Origin: Sphagnum compactum
Lineage: Eukaryota > Bryophyta > Sphagnopsida > Sphagnales
Length of the DNA: 64,000 nucleotides
Direction of reading: 5' to 3'
Assembly: GCA_965153455.1 (NCBI GenBank)
Contig: OZ234497.1
Span: 13,502,302-13,566,301, forward strand
Below, piece after piece: positions 49,383-62,345 of the stretch. Each line of letters starts with the position of its first letter. Positions within the stretch are counted from its first letter, which is position 1. The position numbers were made by a program, and so were the translations under genes. The notes under the pieces were generated by a model. That model saw only the letters and a program-made list of their open reading frames with translations. It did no database searches and was not told the DNA's origin.

Positions 49383-50300
49383 TGCTACCACCACAGGGAG
49401 AAGACGTGATTCTCTCCTCCTACTAACATAAATAATTTTCTCATTGAAGATAGTAGTCACACATTGCTCCAGCTGCAGAAAGGCGCAACGGAACTAGCAG
49501 CAGCAGCAACAGCGGCAGCCCTTGTTGTGGTTGTTGTTGTTGTTCTTCTTCTCCACAGCACCAAATTGCAGCACGCAAGTTCCTCACCAAACTTTGCCCT
49601 TGCAAGAAAGAGAATCACTTACCTCCTTGGCCGGCAATCTCCCGTTTGTTGCGTGTATAGTTTGTGCTAAACAGGCAACCGAAATTCATCAGCGTTGCCG
49701 CAATCTGGGTGCTTCTAGAAAAGGCGGGGGCGGAGAGGGAAGGGGCGGGAGAAGAGTGAGCGGGGGTGGGGAGGCGGGGGAGAGGGGGGGGTTGCGGGAC
49801 AACTGCTAAGCGATATTTTTTTGGCGATATTTTTCAAATTGGCGAAAGTTTATTGTCTTTTTATTTTTTTAATCGCCAAAATTTAGAAAAATCCCAAATT
49901 TCTTTAAAAAAATCGTCAGATTCTATACTAAGTTCCAGCCAGAAATATATTACAGAAGGATGCTAGATTTCTTTTTACTGTCATATTTTAATCGCCAAAT
50001 CTGGCTAAAGCATCTCATGGATGATCGCCATTTGAGCAACATCACAAAATTGAAAAGGAAAACACTGCTGCTATGTAGGTACCTAACCAGAGTACCGAAC
50101 CAGAGGTGAAAAATCAACGCAAAGAGAAATCGCTTTGTCGCTGTCGATGTGGTTTCATTCATTCTAGGGCTACAGTCCACCGCGTCTTTGTCCTCCTCCT
50201 CCCGTTCCCCTACGCTCCCTCCCACCTCCTCCACCTCCGTGTCGTTCCCAACAGCTCCCAAGTGATTGATGGTACCTACCTACGAAAATTCGGGTGTCCC
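49383..50300 (-). promoter_or_regulatory. 5' region of HAT3.1-like gene
   Basis: The stretch upstream of the start codon is GC-richer and carries CAG/CAA-type trinucleotide runs (49495-49540) and a G-rich block (about 49720-49800). The latter is pyrimidine-rich on the gene's strand, as many plant leaders are. Beyond about 49810 it becomes AT-rich, with scattered GGCGA/TCGCC motifs that pair imperfectly. The transcription start cannot be fixed. Confidence 0.4.
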
Positions 50301-51469
50301 TATTTTCAAAGCCTGTGTTTTCCAATGGTCGTCAGTTTGGTGTTTTCCCCTTTTCAAAGCCTTCCAATTAGGCGTTTGTTTCTTCAGTTTTGTAATATCA
50401 AAAGTTTGGCTAAAATTTTCCCAAAAATTAGCAAATCTAATTGAATTTACACTACAAAGAAAGAGAATTTCTCAACTTTCTTGTCCAGAAAATGAAAAAA
50501 ATTGTGGGTAAAACCAATATTCACGATGGTCATCATTTAACGTTTTTAAAAACTATTTTACATCCCTTAAAAAACCCTTTTTTCTTGGTCATGGGCACAA
50601 AAATTACCACAACATCAATGTAGGATAAAGCCTAAGGTGAGGGCATTCCCAAAATACGAGGCCTAGGACAAGCCAATAGCCCTCCATTTGGGGATTGTCC
50701 CCCCATCCATCAGCTTTACCCATTGTGCAAAAGTGAGGTAAAATTATCATGAACCCAAACATATGTAGGGTAATGAGGCCAGTGTATGAACACTTAGTGG
50801 CTTAGAGGAGGCTGAATCCCAGGGAAGGGTTCTACTGTTGCTGGTGTCCAATGAGAAGTTGTAGCCCTTTTGTTGGTGTGTCTGACGCACCAAAGATCAC
50901 CAAAAACAAAACAATTATGAGAAAGTTGTGGCCCCCCAAAAGGGGGGAGGAGGGGGGATAAAAAGGGCGAAATGGAAAATCTAGGAATGCATGGATGTTG
51001 GTAACTAGTCAACCAAGCAAAGATGTACAGACACCATTTACCCCATCAAAGAGATGAAAATTAAAAGTAGTGGAACAAAGTTCATAATAAAAAACGTTCA
51101 CATCAGCATTTGTGGTCGAGATTTAGCCAAAACTAAGGCTACAAGATCAACGCTTATGGGCTATTTTAAGTTCAACAAACATTACCAAATTGCACGCACA
51201 TGAGCTGACTTGATGTTTGTGGCAATGAACCCCCCTTCTGGTCAAATCATCCTCCTCCTCCTACATTCAATCTACAAAAAAATAATTACTCATTTTCTAT
51301 CTTTTTCTCAAAAGGCGATCATGGTCATCGTGCTTGAGTTGTATCAGCTTTTTTAAGTTATTGTTTACCTTATTCATGTTCCTTTCTTCTTTAAGTAGTT
51401 GTGTGTGAGTTTCATTTGCTCATCTTCGTTTTTATTGTTCACATCCTTGCTACTCTTTCAAGCTTGTGT
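50301..51469. other. Intergenic DNA, no gene seen
   Basis: Mixed composition, no exon supported. A G-rich stretch lies at about 50935-50960. Confidence 0.5.
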
Positions 51470-52900
51470 TCTTGATGTTTTCTAAGCTCGTGTTTTTACA
51501 ACTTTTCCACATTCTTGCTGCTTTTCCAAGCTTGCATTCTTGAGCTCTCCAAGCTTGTGTTATTGTTATTATTCTCGATCATGTTCTTGCTATTTTTCCA
51601 AGTCGCATTCTTGTTGTTCCAAGCTTGCAACAAGAGTTATTGTTATTATAAGCTCAAGTTTTTGTTGTTTTTCTCGATCATGTTTTTGTTGTTTCAAGCT
51701 TGCGTTCTTGTTGTTCGAAACTCGCATTCTTGTTGTTCTTTTCGGTCATGTTTTTGCTACTCCAAGGTTGCATTCTTGTTTTTCTTTGTGACGCACCTCT
51801 AATTTCCTTGATTCGATTGTGAGTCCAAAGGTGAAAACAACAGAAGGATAAAAAGTTGGGGCACGCTCCCTAGCTTGTAGCACTTCAGGGGTAGAAGGGC
51901 ATGCTAGAGCTCCGGGATAAGGACTAAAATGAGTGAAAAACGAGTCAATTATTCATACAAACCTGCACAAACCAAATAACAAGTCGGTTAGTGTGTAGCT
52001 AGAGCACTTTTGATGCACGGATGAGCCACGAGCAAACACGAACTCACAAGACTCACCACGGCCCAGACTTGGGGCAAGCCACCACCTTCCCTCTTATAGT
52101 ATTCTCTGTGCCTGGGCATGGGGCCTGCACCTAAATGTCATTTTGTCTCAGGTCAAAATTCCCAAAATTGGGACTTCCGTAACTTTGGAGGCTCATAAAT
52201 TTTTGTGTAAACCTTCGATTGAGGTGAGGTTCGTTGTAGCCCTCTTTGAGAGCTTTCCAATGGTATATGACACGCCACCTACACATAAGTAAATCAAGGT
52301 GATTCCCGACTTTTAATGGTCGGGAGTCAAATTGGCAATTTGATTCCCGACCCTTCTTTTGGCCATAACTTATATTTTAAGTATTCAAATGGGTAATGCA
52401 ATACCATTTTAAACATCTACGTTCCAAGAGCTTTCCAATGGTATAAGTAACTTTTCAATCCAATGAATTTTGACCCCTAAAATTTCCCTTTGAAGATTCA
52501 AAAGTCCATTGGGACTCCAATTCCCAAAATGGGAGCCCATTTGGGAGTGTGTGGGTTCATTCCCTCATTCTCCTACACTCCCGAGAGCATGAAATGTGAC
52601 TCCCAGGCTTCAATCTTGGCCCGCACCTTTGCAAGCCCTTACCTTGGTTACGAGCCTAAGGCTAGGGTTGCAACACTCGCGTTTTTGTTACTCTAAGCTC
52701 ACATTCTTTTTGTTGTTCTTAGTCATGTTCTTGTTGCTCCAAGGTTGCGTTTTTGTTTTTCTTATCAATCATGTTCTTGTTGCTCCAAGCTCGCGTTCAA
52801 GTGTTGTTGTTCTTAGTTGTGTTCTTGTTATTCCAAGTTCGCATTCGAGTGTTGTTCTTCCCGATTGCATTCTTCTACTTTGAGTTTGCACTTTTACTAT
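51470..52900. repeat. Degenerate short-period repeat block, split by an insertion
   Basis: Units of about 20-35 bases built on CCAAGCTTGCRTTCTTGTTG and TCGATCATGTTCTTG recur many times at about 51470-51787 and again at about 52677-52880. Copies are irregular but the theme is clear. The translated frames are Leu/Val/Phe/Cys-rich artefacts of the repeat. The block is interrupted by unrelated sequence (51787-52674). Confidence 0.7.
51787..52674. mobile_element. About 890-bp insertion splitting the repeat block; possible solo LTR
   Basis: Composition and content differ sharply from the repeat on both sides. The insert begins near TGTGACGCACCTC and ends near GGGTTGCAACA, giving TG...CA ends as LTRs have. 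Inside, GAGCTTTCCAATGGTAT occurs twice (about 52250 and 52428). No matching 5-bp target duplication was found, and exact ends are uncertain because the flanking repeat is degenerate. No coding frame is recognisable. Confidence 0.4.
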
Positions 52901-55900
52901 TTGAAGCTCAAAATTCTCCTTGAATACTTCGATGTTGCTTTTGATTTTTTTATTTTTTATTTTGTGTTTTGGTCTTTGTGTTCTAGCCCTCTGGTTGCAG
53001 GTTTTTCAAAATGGTTGTTCCTTTCATGGCCTTTTGATGTTGCTGCTCTTCAAGGTTATCCATTACTTCTCGCCCTTTCAATGTTATTATTTTTTCAAAA
53101 TTGATCATTTTTGGGCCTTCCTGTTGTTGTTAGATCAAACCCCCCCCCTTTCCATTCAGATTTAGTTCAACAAGTTCAGTTGCACTACAACATACCCGCA
53201 TACTTGCATTTTACATCTTGCATGTTATCTAACCTCTCTAGCCTTTCTAATTTCTAGCCGAGCCATGGCACCTGTGTTTTTGGCATTTATAGCTCATTAT
53301 GGTTTACAAACAAATCAACACAAATCCTCTATTGTAATTGTTCACTTGCTTCCCTTATAGTTGTCACATACCAAGCTAAGTCAAATTGTGTTTTAGCACA
53401 TCTTTCAGCTGATCTTTGTGATGCTCGTATTAATGCAACCATAATTTATATTGTTTTCCTGGCCTACTTTTCCTCTCATTCCTTTTGTTTTTTTTCTTTT
53501 ATATTATCTGTTATTGCCCTGTCTAATGTTTTTTGTTGTAGGATAGTTAAATATTCAATTAAAATGACAACATGAAATTGTGAATAATCCATTAATGGCT
53601 TTCTTTCGGTTGTTTATCTTATAAGGAAATGTGGCAAGGAAAGAAGGTTGTGAATCTTCATTGCCTCTTGGGTTAGATTTGGTGAACTCCAGATTTCTTG
53701 TAGGTTAGGACTTAATTCAACTAGATTGATTGGTAGTTGTGCTACTTCAACATCATCTCTCATACTTTGTGGACCTAGCTCAAAGAAGCTTCCAAGGGGG
53801 CTTCAATGTGTGCATCGAATAAAGAAACTTTTTGAGAACTTTCATAACCAAGAGTCAACTATGAGTTAACTAAAACTTAACTAAAAGTTAACTAAGACTT
53901 AATTAAGACCTCTTGAAGAATGATAGGAATTATTCGAACAAGAAACTTGTCATCCATGCCTTGCTTTGCATTGCCATACACGTTCATAATTTACATAGTT
54001 TGATATAATCATCTTTTAACCTTTCTTCTTTAAAAATATAGAACCTTAGCAAAACTGATCATGCAACGCTTACTACACAATTTATAATTAACCACTCTCA
54101 TGATTTGGGGATGGTGCTATAAATTGCACGTGATTTTCATTTGGCTAGGACCCTAACACCAGCTTGCCCACCTACCTAAACTCCAATTTCATCTAAATTT
54201 GAAATGTGATTTAATTTGTAACTATGTCAGGTAAACAATCTTTATAAGTTGTAAAAGAAGATGTAGGAAGTTATAATTAGCCATTGTGCCCTGGATACCT
54301 CTAATCCTTCTGCAACCCTAATGTTTATTTATGGATGCCTTCAACTAAACCAATACCATCAAGTCTTCCATGGGATTCCATGTTTGAATGGTATTGGTCT
54401 TGTTTGGGTGTGTTCTACACTTTCATCTTCAATTGTTGTAGTGTTATTGAAAATCCAGATTCTTACATTCCTAGAAGCCATGCAACTATTGTCACACCTT
54501 CCTCTTTTTTTAACACACATGCATGCCCCATTTTCATGTTCCTTGTGTTTCCATTCAAATGGTCAGAAAAGGGAATTGAGTGGTATGTTCCAAGATCTAC
54601 TTGCCTTTCTCAATGAATGTATCCCCCTCTCAATAGCCTCCATGGCTTCCTCCAATGATTAGTCTGTCCATTTCCCTTTCTTTCTTTTTGGTGGGACATT
54701 GTTAACTACTTAGCATGGTTGCCTTGTTTGTGATGCAAGTTGTGGGGGCACATTCTCTTAATCCAAGGCTACTTGGTCTATCATAGTGTTGTGCCACCTG
54801 CGAGGTGCATTGAACATCATGATGGTCCAACTCCCCCAAGCCCGAATTTACAACAAGTAGGGGTTATGAGTGTTGGGCCCATTAGAGGCATGCCTTTTTC
54901 TTTCCTAAATAAAAACCAATATAGAGGAAGTTTGTTAAATCAAAATAGGTTTCAAGTGCGTAAGACTCGAATTTTGTAGATGAGGTGATCAAAGCATGAA
55001 AATAAGAAAATTCATCCCACTCTAGGTTGACATCAGATGTGTTTGTGTAGGCTATTGGGATGAATTGTAAAATGTGATTCATGGGAACTAATTGATATAT
55101 GCCCTTCTTTGGTGTTGTTATTTTGTAATTTCTATGGATGGATTTTTGGATCCAACGATAATATATATACTTTTTGAACTTTTAGTTGTAAAGTTTGTTT
55201 ATGACCTTAATCCCTACATCACCTTTCTCCTGCATAGATCCACTTCCTTCTTCTACTTGCTCTATTTTCACAACTAGGACATGATCTAATTTCTTTATTG
55301 CTAATCCAATTTTCACATATAAATTTGTTGTTTAATTTGTTATACTTTCACATCTAGAGTTGGTTTTTGCAACTCATCTTCTACATGTTCTACCTTAACA
55401 CTAAAAATTGAAGGTTCTACTTTATTCCTCAACAAAATTGCATTAGGAACGAGGGGGTTTAAAAACTTATGTAGCTCATCTTCTATACTACTTGGTAGGG
55501 GAGACATACTTTGATAGTTGAACTGTTTTAGAAGAGAGGTGGAAGTGAGAGGGGATTATGTTGATATTTGCTATGGGTTTTGGGTTTTTGGCGGGAAATG
55601 CAAATTGCACAAGGCTGCAAGGTGTGCCTTTTTGGGGTCCTCGTTAACTATTATGATGTGAGATCCAAAGGCAATATTTTGTTTGGATTCTTTGCTTCTA
55701 GGTTTAATAAGTTTTAGCATCTATGTGCATTGGAATGTTGGAAGGGTTTTTGCACATTAATGGACAATTGCATGCCTTAAAATGTAATACACCATCCCCC
55801 ATAACCAAACTATACATTGTGTGTTAATATGTTTTGAACAAGGTTGCCCAAGTCAAATCCCGAGGATTTTTTTTCCACACCACTTTTCTGAATACTAGAC

Positions 55901-57733
55901 TAAAAGTCCCCTATAACCACACGGTGTCTTGGCCTTCACCTTCAAACTTTCTTCAAGATTAGACCAAAACCACTTTATAACCAAACGTTGCCATTATTAA
56001 ATTGGCCAAAAAAAATTCCTAAGATCAAACACTTGCTTGGCCTTTTCTTCAAATGGTCCAAAAAATCCTATAACCAAACACCTAAAACTTCATTCCCTCC
56101 AACTTGCCCCCTCTACCCTTCAATTGTGTGCACTAAAGAGTGCTAGTTGACACCCATGACCAAACATAACACATGCAAGGTAGTACAACAATATTTTATT
56201 TGGGTTGTGTGAGGTATTATTGCACACCTTCACCACTAAGATATGCACTCACAATAAAAACCCAGTTGGAAGTGGAACTATTATGTAGTGTAGTCTAACA
56301 AGTAAGGTGGTTTGAGGTAAGTAATGAAATTCACCAAAAATATAATGTGTTGTGTCCAAATTGAAGCTACAAAACATCGTGAGGGAATTGTAACTCACCA
56401 TGATGGAATATTGAAGAGCCGTATGTTGATGTTCATTTCAATGTCATGTTCGATGGTTTGAAATTTTCCATTCCGTTCGTCATAACAACTACATACAACA
56501 TCTTAATCTAACATGCATTGGAGTTGGAAACTAATATAAAAGGAGCCATGTTTAAATAAATCTCATAAGTTTTTATTTTATGTTTTTGATCAAGAGTTAA
56601 GCCTCGGAGCTAGGAGCCACTTGCCTAGTTTGAGGAAAAAACAGATAATTCAACCCCCTCTACTTCCAACTAACGTAACTCCTTTATAAAAAGCTCGATC
56701 AAGCTGAATTTTTGGGAGGGCCTTCTACACCTTCTAAGCTAAAACTGATTCAAATTTGACACAAATCCAACGGTGGATTTGAGAGAAACAACTAATTGAA
56801 CCAAAAGTCCAGAGGCTTTGCCACATGCATTTGCTACACAAGTTCCTTTCATGCTTAATCCTTACACACACACTTCCCATGAGCACATCTCCACACATAA
56901 GAACTAAAAAACAATCTTCCTCACACTCCTTCTCCTTCCTTCATTTTTTTCCTTTTTCACATACACAAGAAGTCTCCCTTTGGCAAGCCTCCATGACCTT
57001 CCTTGAGCTTGTTCCCCTTGTCCAATGAAAGCTTCGAAATCCCTTTGCACCAATCAATGGCCTCCTCATCCTTCAAGGGCCAATGAGAATTTGAGAATGA
57101 ATTGCCATCCAATTGAAATTAGGATGAGAATCCTTGGGCCCAATGAAACACAAGAGATATTCCATCCTTCAATCAAAGATGATGACAATCCTCATGACTA
57201 ATGGGATTGGAGGATCCAACCTCCCCCTTATCTTAGATATCTTGATGAGGTCTTTTGAGCTTGATCCTTATCTTTTCCGTCCGTTGACCCTCACATCCTA
57301 CTTCTTCATCCTAATTACTTCAAGTAACTAACTACTAGGATAATTTATCGGTAGTAACAAGGAAGAGTCCTTGAGTTCTTACTTGACTAATTAAATGGTT
57401 GAAGTAACATTTCCATGTAACATTTACTCCTTTGATATTCCCTACCTATTTACTTTACTATGCACTAATTAACTATGTAGTACAGAATAAATTGGAATTA
57501 CAATTTGCATCACAAAAAAAACTCTCACATACTTCTAGATCCACCGTTGAATTTAGGGTTTGATGAATCCCTTAGATCTAGGGTGTTCGAGTTTTCATGA
57601 GGTTCCGCTGTCACTCCCACACCTTACGCCTACCCTAATTTGTTAAATAAAAAGGCTTCGACCCCTTTTGAACGCAAGTACCACCTTGTTTGTACTACCT
57701 TCTTGGTTTTTGTTGATGCAAGTGCAACTAGTC
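52901..57733. other. Intergenic DNA, no gene supported
   Basis: Mostly AT-rich. Between about 55895 and 56070 the phrase TATAACCAAAC (or a close variant) recurs with CTTGGCCTT at about 65-80-bp spacing, suggesting a worn tandem repeat. Open frames at 54321-54662 and 54335-54616 overlap in different frames and show no domain. From about 57540 the sequence becomes richer in GC before the orphan ORF. Confidence 0.45.
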
Positions 57734-58147
57734 ATGGCGGACGATGACGCTACGCCTTCAAATCCTCCAGTCACACCCGTACAACAAGAAGAGTTTGAAG
57801 AAGCACCGCTCGACTTGAATGTTTCTCAACGGCCGCGCGAAGAAGAACCGCCCAGGAGAGTGGTGCGCACTCGAGTCGATCGTTCGGTATGGGATCGTCG
57901 ATTGTCTCCTAACCCACATGCTTCAGCAATTTATTTAGAGTTTGTTCCTGCTCGTGGAGCCGCGCCAGAAAGGTTTGAAGAGTGCAAGTGCGAAGATGAT
58001 GATGTCCGTCTCCATTGTCAAACGTGGGTTCCCGGTGATGGCCATTATCGTTGGCTACGAGGCCCGATCAACCCACTTCCCCTGGAGCATCGAGCCGAGT
58101 ACCTCGCTCGCACCATTCGCCGCATCCTAGATTTTTTACAACTGTGA
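57734..58147 (+). CDS. Orphan intronless ORF, 137 codons, function unknown
   Basis: The frame opens at 57668, but the Met at 57734 is the better start: its context GTCATGGCGG is good for plants, and composition changes there. The product, beginning MADDDATPSNP, is acidic and Pro-rich at first, with EEAPLDLNVSQRP near residue 20-35 (LDLN resembles, without exactly matching, an EAR-type repressor motif). It then has an Arg-rich stretch (RRVVRTRVDRSVWDRR). The C-terminal half looks globular: CKCEDDDVRLHCQTW, PGDGHYRWLRGP and EYLARTIRRILDFLQL. Clear GC-rich third positions contrast with the AT-rich surroundings. AATAAA signals follow at 58262 and 58398. I do not recognise a family. It could be a real small gene, a retrocopy, or part of a transposable element. 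Confidence 0.45.
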   Translation: MADDDATPSNPPVTPVQQEEFEEAPLDLNVSQRPREEEPPRRVVRTRVDRSVWDRRLSPNPHASAIYLEFVPARGAAPERFEECKCEDDDVRLHCQTWVPGDGHYRWLRGPINPLPLEHRAEYLARTIRRILDFLQL

Positions 58148-59438
58148 TCTATCCTTTAAGTCAGTTATTTAGTTGTAATTCACCTGAGGCTACTCAGGCA
58201 GAAATGTTAATACTTAAGCTTGATTTTGATTGTATTTAAGAATCTGATAGAGTGAGAACTAAATAAAGATGTAATAGGACTGCATCCTAAAATCTTACAA
58301 GTACATCATTAGTGTTTGAAGGTCATTCTACAGACTAACTTAACATTGTCATGGTGAAATGTTATTGTTAGTTATGGGCTTGTATTCCCAATATATCAAT
58401 AAATCCCATCTAATTTTACATCCCTTTTCCCTTCTCCACAACATAAAAAAGGACAATGCACTTTTAAAGGTTTACTAGGTCCTAAACTAATTAAGCGTTA
58501 CATCAACTGAAATAAAGAGTACTCTATGCCTAGAAATATCACAAAAGCTAATTCAACTATTAATAATCATTACTTGAAGGTTTATAAGCATTCAAATCAT
58601 TAGTACTAAGGAAATTTAAGGAATTAAAGTTTAACTATTTGTTGAGCTATAATCCATGGCTCACAAGTTGTCATTCACACCCACCACCAAACATAAAAGC
58701 CATGACTTCCAAACACAAAACCTCAAGATTAAACATTTGGTGATAGGTCCTTGCTAAACGATGGTCACGAAATGGGAGTATGCCAATGGAGGGTTCGTCT
58801 ACTTGGTAAGGGTGTTCAAACATTGGCCTTTGTTCGGACACCGACCTCCTTACCCTACATCATGAAGCATAGGAAAAGGAAGGTTCTTACATATTAAGTA
58901 AACGACAAGAACAACTAGGTTAGCAAATATAGTCAAAGTGCCAATGTGTTCAAACTAAACAATGGGTGTAAAAAACCACACAAGGGTTTTGGCTGGTAAC
59001 AAGGCACAAGCCAGCCACTCCTACGTTATCATGCCACCCAAACCCACCTAAAGATCCGTTAGCTTCATTCTTTAAGAATGGGAGGGATCTTATACCTATA
59101 AATAGGTGTAATTTCATTCTCACTTTCTAGGAGTAGCCATAATATCCTTTTTAAAAAAATTCTAGGAAAGATATTCATGGATATAAGGTACTTTCAAATG
59201 CACTATGAATTTTTTTAGTGTGCTTTGCAAATTTGTGCCTCCTTTTCAAAGGTTTGTTTTTCCCCCAAAGGTCATCATTTTGGTGTTTTCTAATGTGCAT
59301 TAAAATAATGACAATTTATAAAAAGGTGGGACATAACATAAATTCATCCACGTACAAAAGAAAATCTAAAACATCATGTTTCTATTGTTCCTTCTCATCT
59401 TATTAAAGGGGTGAGGACACACCTACTTGGATTACAAA
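58148..59438. other. Spacer with LTR-like promoter fragment
   Basis: No gene seen. A TATA-like box, TATAAATA, lies at 59097-59104, preceded by GGGAGGGATCTTATACC. It is followed at 59173-59189 by the 17-base phrase also found at 43296-43312. This is consistent with a fragment of an LTR shared between the two sites, but ends could not be defined. Confidence 0.35.
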
Positions 59439-60039
59439 CACTAATATAAAAGTGGGGTGTAATTCACTAGCCTAAATCACTATGGGACTTTAAAAGTGAA
59501 ATAAATTCACTACACTTTAATGATTTCACCTTGGTTAAAGTTATTTCACTATAATATCATTATGTAAACATATTTCATTGTTTCATTATTAGTTAACATA
59601 ATTCATTATTATAATTTATTGTGATAAATAGGTTTATTTTTATGTTGTTGTGTTAAATACCTTATGATAGTTTATAAGATACCATATATTATTTTAGGCT
59701 ACCTTAGTTATTCTAATTTATATTTTAAATTATTATAAGTTATTATAGGTTATTATAAATTACTATACCTAAACTATTATACATTATTCTACTTTAAAGT
59801 ATCATAGCTAACTTATTATAGGCATTTAAATTATTTTAAATGCATTTATTCAACTAACCTTAGGTTATTTTATTTTAAATTAATAGATGTTATTTCAAGT
59901 TATACTTTAAGTTATTCAAGGTCATTTTATTTTATGTTATTATAAGTTATGTTATCCTAAGTATAACAACTTAAAATAATTTAAAATAAAATATAATTAC
60001 CTAAACTAAAATAATTTAGAATAGCCTATAATAAAATAA

Positions 60040-61580
60040 ATACTAATAACCTATGATAATATAACTTAGAATATCCAACAACAACTTATAATAAAGTAAC
60101 CACCAAAAAGTTGTAATATAATTTAAAATAACAAAAAAAAAACCACCAATAGAATAGTCGTTAATAGTTAGCAATAATATAACCACTGATGGCCTATAAT
60201 AAAATAGCCAATAATAGCCACTAATATAATAGCCACCAATAGCCATTAATAAAATAACCACCAATAACCACTAATATAATAGCCACCAATAGTTATAATA
60301 TAACCTAAAATAACAAAAAAGTCACCAATAGAATATTCATCAATAACTAACAATAATTTAACCACCAATGGCCTACAATAAAATAACCAACAATAGCCAA
60401 CAATAACCACTAGTAAAATAGCCACCAATAACCAGTAATCAAATAGCCACTAATAGCCACTAGTATAATAACCACCAATAACCACCAATAACCTACGATA
60501 ATTAACCTAAAATAACCACCAATATCCACTAATATAATATCCACCAATAACCATTTATAAAATAATTTTACCAATAACCATTAATAACCTATGATAATTT
60601 AGCCTAAAATAACCACTAATAACCACCAATAGAATAATTACTAATGGCCATTAGTAGAATAGCCACAAATAACCATTAACAGAATAACCACTAATAACCA
60701 CCAATAACCATTATTAGATTAACCATTAATAGCCACCAATAGAATAATTACCAATAATCATTAATAAAATAATCATTAATAGCCACAATAGAATAACTAC
60801 CAATAACCATTAATATAATAACCATTAATGGCCATCAATAGAATAATTACCAATAGCCATTAACCAATAGAATAACTATTAATAGTCATTAATAGAATAA
60901 CTACCAATAGCCATTTATAGAATAGCCATTAATGGCCACCAATAGAATAATTACCAATAGCCATTAAGAGAATACCCATTAATAGCCACTAATAGAATAA
61001 CTACCTATAACCATTAATAGAATAACCATTAATAGCCACCAATAGAATAATTACCTATAGTCATTAATAGAATAACCATTAATAGCTACCAATAAAATAA
61101 CTACTTATAGTCATTAATAAAATAACTACCAATAACCAATAATAAAATAGCCATTAATAACCATTAATAGAATAGTTACCAATAGCCATTAATAATCACC
61201 AATAGAATAATTACTAATATCCATTAATAGAATAACCATTAATAACCACCAATAGAATAATTACTAATATCCATTAATAGAATAACCATTAATAACCATT
61301 AATAACCACCAATAGAAGAGCAACCAATAACCATTAATAGCCATCAATAGAAAAACAACCAATAACCATTAATAACCGTCAATAGAAGAACAACCAATAG
61401 CCATTTATAACCACCAATAGAAGAACAATCAATAGCCACCAATAGGATATCTAATAATAGCCATGAAACTAATAACCAACAATAGAATTTATAGGCATCA
61501 ATAAAATAGGCACCAATAGGCACCAATAGAATAACCAATAATAACCACTAATAGAATAGCCACAAATAGCATATGGTAAT
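60040..61580. repeat. Short degenerate tandem array inside CACTA-type element
   Basis: Continuous repetition of phrases such as CCATTAATAGAATAACC, CACCAATAGAATAATTACC and AATAGCCACC, with related weaker repetition extending to about 59700 and 61950. Units vary between roughly 6 and 24 bases, so no single period holds. Minus-strand frames through it give Trp/Tyr/Ile-rich artefacts. Such arrays arise by replication slippage and unequal exchange. Confidence 0.85.
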
Positions 61581-62274
61581 ATAACCTAAAATAACTAATA
61601 ATAACATAAGGTGAAATAACCTTCAATAATCAAAAGTATGTAATAGTAACCTCACATAGTCGAAAATAACCTAAGATGAAATAATTTAGAATAACAAAAA
61701 AAATTTATAATAACTGCAAATAGCCTAAAGTGAATTAACCTACAATAACAAAAAATAACATAGAATAGTCCAAAATAACTTATAATAGTTGAAAATAGCT
61801 TAAGGTGAAATAACCTAAAATAGTCAAAAGTAACTTAGAATAACCGAAAATAACTTAAGGTGAAATAATAAAAAATTACTGAAAATAGCCATAAATAGCC
61901 ATAAATAATGTAGGGTGAAATAACTTAAAACAATGAAAAATAGGCTTAAAATAACTAAAAGTAGCTTAACATAGGTAGTATTATATATGAACAAAAAATT
62001 ATCCATTTATTAAACATTTTCTTTTTCAAAAGAATGATCATTGAAATGTTATTGAATAATGATATTCAAAAAAACATTTATTCAAATGATTTTACACTTT
62101 CAAAAGGAAATAAATGTAATTATGTACATTATTGAAAAAAAATTTAAATTAAACTTTAATCATTTCATTTGGACAAAATCTTAATAAAATATAAAATTTT
62201 AAAGTTTACGTTTTTGTAATGTTTAAAATGAAGTATTTGATAAATAGAATGCAATGTCACACATTATCACAACA

Positions 62275-62345
62275 AGTGTGGTGGTTTGATGATAGGGGTG
62301 TTTGCCTCCATCATAAAGGTCAAGGGATCAAACCTCACAAATGTT
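62275..62345 (+). other. tRNA-like (possible SINE) fragment
   Basis: GTGGTGGTTTGATGATAGG followed by GGTCAAGGGATCAAACCTC resembles the box A-box B spacing of a tRNA-derived element. The box B would be GGGATCAAACC, a degraded form of GGTTCGAAYCC. No tail or target duplication was found. It is not present at the corresponding place in the other CACTA copy. Confidence 0.25.

Noticed and set aside
49114-49431. 105-codon plus-strand frame with Arg-rich stretches
   Set aside because: Antisense shadow of exon 1 of the HAT3.1-like gene; the repetitive codons come from the poly-Arg and Pro/Gly coding on the minus strand.
51515-52883. Plus-strand Leu/Cys/Phe-rich frames resembling membrane proteins
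   Set aside because: Artefacts of the CTTGTTGTTC-type repeat; no start context and three frames open at once.
54321-54662. Two overlapping plus-strand frames of 93 and 113 codons
   Set aside because: Overlap in different frames and no domain recognised; a weak resemblance to translated sequence near 29740-29830 was too short to trust.
60043-61538. Minus-strand frames rich in Trp, Tyr and Ile
   Set aside because: Translations of the short tandem array within the CACTA-type element.
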